Shown: piece by piece, positions 6,994 through 11,626 of the stretch | How positions within the stretch are numbered: the first letter of the stretch is position 1 | Layout: each line of letters begins with the position of its first letter | Assembly (NCBI GenBank): GCA_900770835.1 | Contig: CAAGLQ010000211.1 | Span: 1 to 11,626 of the forward strand | Reading direction: 5' to 3' | Length of the DNA: 11,626 bases | Source of the DNA: an uncultured Parabacteroides sp. | Lineage (GTDB): Bacteria; Bacteroidota; Bacteroidia; Bacteroidales; Tannerellaceae | Program-made: the position numbers and the translations under genes | The notes under the pieces: model-generated | The model's database searches: none | Seen by the model: the letters and a program-made list of their open reading frames with translations, nothing else | What the model was told of the DNA's origin: nothing

Positions 6994-9165
6994 ATGGCAA
7001 AGCATAAATCAACCAAAGGAGAGAAAAGCAAACAGAAAGCTGAAGGAGGCAAACGCTTAAAAAAAGGAGAGATGATCCAAGCTATCCTTTCCGTTTTCCA
7101 AGCTGCCCCCAAAGAACCGTTCAACTATAAACAAATCAGCAAAGTCATAGGGGCTTCTAACGAGGTGCAAAAATTACAGGTCGTAGATATACTCTACGAT
7201 TTAGCTGCTGAAGATATTATCAGTGAGGTTGATCGTGGAAGGTATCGCTTCAACAATTTAGGCACGATTGCCATCGGAACCTTCTCTCGCCGAAGCAACG
7301 GCAAAAACTCTTTCACACCCGAAGATGGGGGTTCGCCCATATTCATTGCCGAGCGCAACTCCGGCCATGCTATGGATGGCGATAAGGTTAAAGTTCAACT
7401 ATTCGCCAAGCGTAAAGGGGCAGAACCCGAAGGCGAAGTGGTTGAGATCATCGAGAGCAAAGAGCGTCTTTTTGTAGGCAAGCTACAGGTGATGAAAGGC
7501 TTTGCGTTTTTGGTTACTGAGAATAAGACCTTGGCTAACGATATTTTCATTCCGAAAGATAAGCTGAAAGGCGGTAAAGATGGCGACAAAGCCGTGGTAC
7601 GCATCGTGGAATGGCCCAAAGAGGCAAAAAACCCGATGGGCGAAGTACTTGATGTTTTAGGCGCTGCCGGACAGAACAACGCGGAAATGCACGCCATTTT
7701 AGCAGAGTTCGGATTACCTTATAAATATCCGCAAGCGGTGGAGCGAGCAGCGGAAAAGATCTCCGACCAAATCACAGCGGAAGAAATTGCAAAGCGAGAG
7801 GATTTCAGAGGCATCACAACCTTCACTATCGACCCCAAAGACGCGAAGGATTTCGATGACGCACTTTCCGCCCGTAAATTGGACAATGGGCACTGGGAAG
7901 TTGGCGTACACATTGCCGACGTGACGCATTATGTCAAGACAGAGAGCTTAATCGATCGAGAGGCATTCAATCGAGCTACGTCCGTCTATTTAGTGGATCG
8001 CACTATCCCGATGCTCCCCGAGCGGCTGTGCAATCAGCTTTGCTCCTTGCGCCCGAACGAGGAGAAGCTCTGCTTCTCTGCTATTTTTGAATTGAACAGT
8101 CATGCGGAGGTGGTCAAATCACATATCGCCCGAACGATCATTAAGAGCGATCGTCGCTTCACCTACGAAGAGGCACAACAGGTAATCGAGACAGGCGAAG
8201 GAGATTATAAGGAAGAACTGCTTGCGTTGAACGAGTTAGCGCAACAATTGCGCGAACGACGCTTCAAGCAAGGAGCCATCAATTTTGATCGTTATGAGGT
8301 AAAATTTGAGATTGATGAGCAGGGCAAGCCGCTAAGTGTCTATTTCAAAGTGGCCAAAGAGGCAAACAAACTGGTCGAGGAGTTCATGCTATTGGCCAAC
8401 CGTACAGTTGCAGAGTTTATCGGACGACCCCCGAAAGGGAAAAAGCCCAAGACATTCGTCTATCGTATCCATGAATTGCCAGATCCGGACAAGATGGAGA
8501 ATTTTGCCCAGTTTATCCGGCGTTTTGGTTACAAGGTCAAGACCAGCGGCAGCAAAACCGAGGTGTCCAAAGGCATCAATAATTTGCTGGACAAGGTGCA
8601 AGGTCGTCCGGAAGAGAACTTGATTGAAACTGTAGCAATTCGATCCATGCAGAAAGCACGTTATTCCACAGAGAACATCGGCCACTATGGATTAGCGTTC
8701 GACTATTATACGCATTTCACCTCTCCCATCCGTCGCTACCCTGACATGATGGTGCATCGTCTGTTGGAGCACTATTTAGCCGGAGGGCGTACAGTGACAC
8801 AAAAGAAATATGAGGCGATGTGCGATCATTGCTCCAGCATGGAGCAGGTGGCCGCCAACGCGGAGCGATCCTCCATCAAGTATAAACAAGTTGAGTTCAT
8901 GCAAGACAAGTTGGGTCAGGTCTTCGACGGTGTGATCTCCGGAGTTACTGAATGGGGACTTTATGTGGAGCTCAATGAGAATAAATGCGAGGGATTGGTG
9001 CCCATTAGAGACTTGGATGATGACTATTATGAGTTCGATGAGAAGAACTATTGCTTGATTGGCCGCCGGAAGAAACGGCAGTACCGCTTAGGCGACCCGA
9101 TCTCCATCAAGGTGGCACAGGCAAACCTGGATCGTAAACAACTCGATTATCAATTAGTAGAATAA
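6994..9165 (+). CDS. rnr: Ribonuclease R (3'-5' exoribonuclease, RNB family)
   Basis: A processive 3'-5' exoribonuclease of 723 residues that degrades structured RNA, including defective rRNA and mRNA fragments. In order: a basic N-terminal tail (1-25, lysine-rich), a winged-helix-like region (about 26-90), cold-shock RNA-binding domains (about 90-220), the RNB catalytic domain (about 270-595) and an S1 domain (about 640-722). The metal-binding aspartates are 280, 286, 288 and 289 in TIDPKDAKDFDDA, with the same spacing as 272/278/280/281 of E. coli RNase R. HFTSPIRRYPD at 574-584 holds the conserved arginines of the active site. The length, the N-terminal winged helix and the basic tail favour RNase R over RNase II. 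It is transcribed divergently from the parE operon, apparently alone, and its 3' end faces the LytTR gene after 16 bases. Confidence 0.95.
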   Translation: MAKHKSTKGEKSKQKAEGGKRLKKGEMIQAILSVFQAAPKEPFNYKQISKVIGASNEVQKLQVVDILYDLAAEDIISEVDRGRYRFNNLGTIAIGTFSRRSNGKNSFTPEDGGSPIFIAERNSGHAMDGDKVKVQLFAKRKGAEPEGEVVEIIESKERLFVGKLQVMKGFAFLVTENKTLANDIFIPKDKLKGGKDGDKAVVRIVEWPKEAKNPMGEVLDVLGAAGQNNAEMHAILAEFGLPYKYPQAVERAAEKISDQITAEEIAKREDFRGITTFTIDPKDAKDFDDALSARKLDNGHWEVGVHIADVTHYVKTESLIDREAFNRATSVYLVDRTIPMLPERLCNQLCSLRPNEEKLCFSAIFELNSHAEVVKSHIARTIIKSDRRFTYEEAQQVIETGEGDYKEELLALNELAQQLRERRFKQGAINFDRYEVKFEIDEQGKPLSVYFKVAKEANKLVEEFMLLANRTVAEFIGRPPKGKKPKTFVYRIHELPDPDKMENFAQFIRRFGYKVKTSGSKTEVSKGINNLLDKVQGRPEENLIETVAIRSMQKARYSTENIGHYGLAFDYYTHFTSPIRRYPDMMVHRLLEHYLAGGRTVTQKKYEAMCDHCSSMEQVAANAERSSIKYKQVEFMQDKLGQVFDGVISGVTEWGLYVELNENKCEGLVPIRDLDDDYYEFDEKNYCLIGRRKKRQYRLGDPISIKVAQANLDRKQLDYQLVE

Positions 9166-9181
9166 AAGCGACCACCGAAGG

Positions 9182-10030
9182 TTATGCGGAATAGGTCTGG
9201 AACCACCGCATCACCTTCTCGCTATAGGTCTTTGAGATAGGGATATCGGGTACCCGCTCGATCCCTAACTCAAGGAAGATGCCCTCCTTCTCGCGACGAA
9301 TCACTTTCACTTGATCGAAATTGACCATATAGGAACGGTGACAACGCAAGACATTGGTATCAGCGAAGTTCTCTTCCATGGCTTTCAAGGAATTTCGCAG
9401 CAAAAATTTGGTTAATTGCCCTTTACTCAAATACCAGATACAAACATAATTATCCGCTGATTCCAAATAAAGCAATTCACTCCGCTTCACCGATAAGCGT
9501 AGCTCCTGTTTCTCATCATAAAAGGTGAACACGCTTTGCCGAGCCACCACCTCCTCCTGATGCTCCTCCAACAGCAACAAACGTCGCTCCTTATCTTTAT
9601 AGGAGAAATAGAAGTGCAGCACCGAATAGGGAAGCAGGAGCACCAAACTGGTGTTGATGGTAGAGGTCTCAAAGGCATCCATATAATCCCTCTCCGGATT
9701 GAGCACCAAGGTATAAATCGTATAGAATAGAGACATGAAGAATATCTCCAACAGGATCCAGATTGAATAGCTCCCCACGGAGATGGTATGCTGTTTCCCC
9801 CAATGAAACATGATAATCCGGCTCAACACCACGACCAGGACACCCGTCAGAATGATCAAGCTGGAAAAAACGAAAAACTTAAATTCAGAAATATCATACC
9901 ATGAAGAGGAGCTGAAGGGCTTATAGATATTGATAAAGACCAACGCAAAAAAAGCTGTCCACAAAATAAGTTGCACGATATGCTGCTTATCGTAGATATA
10001 AGATGGTATATTTTTATCCCACATGCCCAT
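9182..10030 (-). CDS. Membrane-anchored LytTR-family DNA-binding regulator
   Basis: A 282-residue one-component regulator. The N-terminal half has four predicted membrane helices (about 18-36, 51-72, 88-110, 125-143). A charged helical linker (KDKERRLLLLEEHQEE) leads to a C-terminal LytTR domain (about 173-278) with the family hallmarks LLYLESADNYVCIWY and LRCHRSYMVNFDQV. LytTR domains bind promoter DNA through beta-strands. There is no receiver domain and no histidine kinase gene next to it, so it is not a standard LytS/LytR pair; the membrane part may be the sensor. I chose the ATG at 10028-10030 because AAAGGAG lies nine bases before it; an ATG two codons on (10022-10024) is the alternative and a TTG at 10066 is unlikely. 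Targets and signal are unknown. Confidence 0.85.
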   Translation of the reverse strand: MGMWDKNIPSYIYDKQHIVQLILWTAFFALVFINIYKPFSSSSWYDISEFKFFVFSSLIILTGVLVVVLSRIIMFHWGKQHTISVGSYSIWILLEIFFMSLFYTIYTLVLNPERDYMDAFETSTINTSLVLLLPYSVLHFYFSYKDKERRLLLLEEHQEEVVARQSVFTFYDEKQELRLSVKRSELLYLESADNYVCIWYLSKGQLTKFLLRNSLKAMEENFADTNVLRCHRSYMVNFDQVKVIRREKEGIFLELGIERVPDIPISKTYSEKVMRWFQTYSA

Positions 10031-10039
10031 GCCCAAAAT

Positions 10040-10046
10040 CTCCTTT
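10040..10046 (-). promoter_or_regulatory. Strong Shine-Dalgarno (AAAGGAG) of the LytTR regulator gene
   Basis: On the minus strand AAAGGAG is followed by a nine-base spacer and then ATG at 10030. This is unusual here, because the other starts in the window lack a clear Shine-Dalgarno, as is common in Bacteroidetes. It decides the start of the regulator gene. Confidence 0.6.
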
Positions 10047-10063
10047 AATGCTCTTTTCGGCCA

Positions 10064-10071
10064 CAAATGTA
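10064..10071 (-). promoter_or_regulatory. Candidate -7 box of the LytTR regulator gene
   Basis: Read on the minus strand this is TACATTTG, matching TAnnTTTG. It predicts a start near 10057 and a leader of roughly 25 bases that contains the Shine-Dalgarno. No TTTG is present at the ideal -33 distance. Confidence 0.4.
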
Positions 10072-10189
10072 ATCATTCTATCGCTATTTTCACCCCTAAA
10101 TAGCAAATTTCGCCCCTTTATTTCGATTTATACCCTCAATCACCCCTCTTAAAACCTTTAATTTGCATGTATCCCGATTCTGTTGTTTG

Positions 10190-10220
10190 TTTGCAGAAAA
10201 TTTAATCCACTCTATCTTTA
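10190..10220 (+). promoter_or_regulatory. Strong Bacteroidetes-type promoter upstream of prs
   Basis: TTTG at 10190-10193 and TATCTTTA at 10213-10220 are separated by exactly 19 bases. This fits the consensus TTTG-N19-TAnnTTTG with one mismatch at the last base. The predicted start is about 10225-10228. A terminator follows only about 50-75 bases downstream, before prs. Confidence 0.6.
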
Positions 10221-10225
10221 CGCTG

Positions 10226-10301
10226 ATGGAGATATCCCTCAATAGGGACCGACTTCACAGCCTATAGAAAAGCCCCCGGCCGTGCGGTTCGGGGCTTTTT
10301 T
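10226..10301 (+). ncRNA. Candidate short transcript (about 75 nt): small RNA or attenuated leader of prs
   Basis: Between the promoter at 10190-10220 and the T run at 10296-10301 lies a compact, well-structured stretch. A perfect hairpin TCCCT-CAAT-AGGGA (10235-10248) is followed by a linker and the terminator hairpin. GGACCG (10246-10251) could also pair with CGGTTC in the terminator loop (10285-10290), competing with the first hairpin. A 13-codon ORF (10226-10267, product MEISLNRDRLHSL) begins at the predicted transcription start and ends at the foot of the terminator. prs has its own closer -7 box, which favours a separate small RNA; attenuation of read-through into prs is the alternative. 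I recognise no known RNA family. Confidence 0.4.
10268..10301 (+). terminator. Intrinsic terminator upstream of prs
   Basis: AAAAGCCCC (10268-10276) pairs with GGGGCTTTT (10291-10299), and six T occupy 10296-10301. Inside the loop GCC and GGT can add a few more pairs. The T run follows the hairpin on the + strand; on the minus strand only four T follow, so + is the main direction. Confidence 0.75.
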
Positions 10302-10336
10302 CTGTATAATAAGCAAGCGAATGTAAATAAGTTTTG

Positions 10337-10344
10337 TAATTTTG
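10337..10344 (+). promoter_or_regulatory. prs: Candidate -7 box of prs
   Basis: TAATTTTG matches TAnnTTTG and lies 38 bases before the prs ATG, downstream of the terminator at 10268-10301. It therefore allows prs to be transcribed independently. The -33 position carries CAAG rather than TTTG, so the match is partial. Confidence 0.45.
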
Positions 10345-10382
10345 CGGCACGATTCAAATCTATTCATTTATAAGTTACAAAA

Positions 10383-11324
10383 ATGAGCGCACAAACTCCA
10401 TTCTTGGTGTTCTCGGGAACCAACTCCCGTTACCTTGCAGAGAAAATTTGCAAAAGTTTAGGATGTCCTCTGGGACAAATGAATATCCAGCACTTTGCTG
10501 ATGGTGAGTTCTCCGTTTCTTATGAGGAGTCCATCCGTGGTAAAGATGTCTTCTTGGTACAATCGACCTTCCCCAACTCAGACAATCTGATGGAGTTGTT
10601 GTTGATGATTGATGCCGCCAAACGTGCATCCGCACATTCGATCATTGCAGTTATCCCCTATTTTGGCTGGGCACGTCAAGACAGAAAAGACAAACCGCGT
10701 GTCTCTATCGGTGCTAAATTAATTGCCGACATGTTGAGCACGGCGGGTATCAACCGTTTGATCACCATGGATCTCCACGCAGATCAGATCCAAGGTTTCT
10801 TCAATGTGCCTGTTGACCACTTGTATGCCTCCACGGTATTTTTGGAGCACATCAAGAACGCCCTGCCACTTGATAACCTCTGTATCGCAACGCCTGACGT
10901 AGGCGGTACGAAACGCGCCAGCAGCTATTCTAAGTATTTAGGCGTGCCGATGGTGATTTGCCACAAATCTCGCTTGCGTGCGAATGAGGTTGCAGAGATG
11001 CGTATCATTGGCGACGTAAAGGGTTTGGATGTACTTTTGGTAGATGATATGGTAGATACCGCAGGTACCATCACGAAAGCGGCTAACTTGATGATGGAGA
11101 ATGGAGCGAAATCTGTTCGCGCTATCGCCAGCCACGCTGTGATGTCTGATCCGGCTTCCACTCGTGTTGATCAGTCTGCTTTGACCGAGATGATCTTTAC
11201 CGATTCCATTCCTTATGCTAAGAAGTGTGCAAAGGTAAAGGTATTGTCTATCGCCGACATGTTCGCTGAGGCAATCCGCCGTGTATGTAGCGGTGAGTCC
11301 ATCAGTTCACTCTACAAGATCTAA
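10383..11324 (+). CDS. prs: Ribose-phosphate pyrophosphokinase (PRPP synthetase)
   Basis: This cytoplasmic enzyme makes 5-phosphoribosyl 1-pyrophosphate from ribose 5-phosphate and ATP, feeding purine, pyrimidine, histidine, tryptophan and NAD synthesis. The 313-residue length is that of class I bacterial enzymes. ARQDRKDKPRVSIGAK (97-112) is the ATP-contacting region. DLHADQIQGFF (130-140) has the conserved histidine 132, CHKSRLRAN (193-201) the catalytic lysine 195 and arginine 197, and VLLVDDMVDTAGT (217-229) is the PRPP-binding loop. The usual PDVGGVVRA reads PDVGGTKRA here. The ATG at 10383 follows an A-rich stretch with no Shine-Dalgarno. It stands alone between a terminator-bearing leader and a palindromic repeat, facing mnmA. 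Confidence 0.96.
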   Translation: MSAQTPFLVFSGTNSRYLAEKICKSLGCPLGQMNIQHFADGEFSVSYEESIRGKDVFLVQSTFPNSDNLMELLLMIDAAKRASAHSIIAVIPYFGWARQDRKDKPRVSIGAKLIADMLSTAGINRLITMDLHADQIQGFFNVPVDHLYASTVFLEHIKNALPLDNLCIATPDVGGTKRASSYSKYLGVPMVICHKSRLRANEVAEMRIIGDVKGLDVLLVDDMVDTAGTITKAANLMMENGAKSVRAIASHAVMSDPASTRVDQSALTEMIFTDSIPYAKKCAKVKVLSIADMFAEAIRRVCSGESISSLYKI

Positions 11325-11329
11325 AATAA

Positions 11330-11378
11330 ATGAGGAGTTAGGATTGATGCTTCCATCAAAATATCCCTAACTCCTCAT
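11330..11378. repeat. Long inverted repeat (hairpin) between prs and mnmA
   Basis: ATGAGGAGTTAGG (11330-11342) is perfectly complementary to CCTAACTCCTCAT (11366-11378). Inside it, TTGATG (11344-11349) pairs with CATCAA (11354-11359) around a CTTC loop, so the whole span can fold into one long imperfect hairpin. It lies between convergent genes and may block transcription from both sides, but it has no T run, so it is not a classical intrinsic terminator. A dispersed palindromic repeat is an alternative reading. Confidence 0.7.
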
Positions 11379-11401
11379 TCCTAATTCCTAACCCCTCATT
11401 C
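11366..11401. repeat. Tandem direct repeat overlapping the mnmA stop codon
   Basis: CCTAACTCCTCATTC (11366-11380) recurs as CCTAACCCCTCATTC (11387-11401) with one mismatch, separated by CTAATT. The second copy covers the mnmA stop codon and the last glutamate codon. The first copy doubles as the right arm of the hairpin at 11330-11378. Confidence 0.65.
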
Positions 11402-11626
11402 TTCAATGATCATTCCACTACCGTAACAAAGGTGATGATCCCGATCATATACCACGCCATATTGACCAGGAGCGATACCTTGGATTTTCTCATCTGACTC
11501 TATCCGATACAGGTCACCTATGCGACGAAGTCGCCCATGCGTGAATTCCGGAGTGTGACGAATCTTGAAAGTAATCTCTTTCTCATCGGTAAATTCTCCC
11601 CACGGATCTTCCGTGATGAAATCGAA
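11396..11626 (-). CDS. mnmA: tRNA-specific 2-thiouridylase MnmA, C-terminal part
   Basis: The reading frame enters from the right edge and ends with TGA at 11398-11396, giving the last 76 residues. KIRHTPEFTHGRL, then QGIAPGQYGVVYD, then LCYGSGMIIEE, is the C-terminal beta-barrel of MnmA. MnmA uses ATP and a sulfur relay to put the 2-thio group on wobble uridine 34 of Lys, Glu and Gln tRNAs. The N-terminal ATP-binding PP-loop and the catalytic cysteines are outside the window. The gene converges on prs with 71 bases between the stops. The identification rests on the QGIAPGQ motif and the overall match; a related thiouridylase paralogue of the same family is possible. Confidence 0.88.
   Translation of the reverse strand, partial: FDFITEDPWGEFTDEKEITFKIRHTPEFTHGRLRRIGDLYRIESDEKIQGIAPGQYGVVYDRDHHLCYGSGMIIEE

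Noticed and set aside
8389..8685. Antisense open frame of 98 codons within rnr
   Set aside because: It lies entirely within the conserved RNB catalytic domain coding region on the other strand and shows no features of its own.
10031..10066. N-terminal extension of the LytTR regulator
   Set aside because: It would need a TTG start, whereas a strong Shine-Dalgarno points to the ATG at 10030.
1..11626. CRISPR array, phage, toxin-antitoxin or transposon content
   Set aside because: I found no regularly spaced repeats, transposase, integrase or small paired toxin genes on reading both strands; the window is mainly core genes.

Overview
The window looks like a chromosomal segment of a gut-type Bacteroidales bacterium, most likely Parabacteroides or a close relative; the genus is an inference. 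Three things point there. The protein families and the gene order parE-coaD-C-terminal protease are familiar from Bacteroidales. Most starts lack a Shine-Dalgarno sequence. Several intergenic regions carry boxes fitting the Bacteroidetes promoter pattern (TTTG, about 19 bases, TAnnTTTG). I see no transposase, phage gene, CRISPR array, tRNA or rRNA. Most of the window is core housekeeping DNA.

Layout. Bases 1-327 (+) are the end of a glycoside hydrolase family 92 (alpha-mannosidase-like) gene, followed by a strong hairpin terminator. Bases 424-559 hold no protein gene but contain a complete small promoter-to-terminator unit on the + strand. From 6757 down to 560, six genes lie head to tail on the minus strand: a GNAT-like protein, topoisomerase IV subunit B (parE), phosphopantetheine adenylyltransferase (coaD), a secreted S41 C-terminal processing protease, and two half-size chromate-transporter-family membrane proteins. 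The first four are tightly packed or overlapping and are probably one transcription unit. The two CHR genes follow after a 47-base gap.

A 236-base divergent promoter region separates this cluster from RNase R (rnr, 6994-9165, +). RNase R converges at 16 bases on a membrane-anchored LytTR-type transcription regulator (9182-10030, -). The spacer 10031-10382 holds the regulator's promoter and Shine-Dalgarno, a second short promoter-to-terminator unit of about 75 nt that includes a 13-codon ORF, and then the proximal promoter of prs. prs (10383-11324, +) encodes PRPP synthetase. A palindromic repeat follows and runs into the stop codon of mnmA (minus strand, cut by the window end).

Functionally these are DNA topology (ParE), CoA synthesis (CoaD), envelope proteolysis (S41), RNA turnover (RNase R), nucleotide precursor supply (Prs) and tRNA wobble modification (MnmA). 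The best candidates for something undescribed are the two short orphan transcription units (about 434-548 and 10190-10303), the uncharacterised GNAT-like protein leading the parE operon, and the orphan membrane LytTR regulator. I do not see a new multi-gene system.
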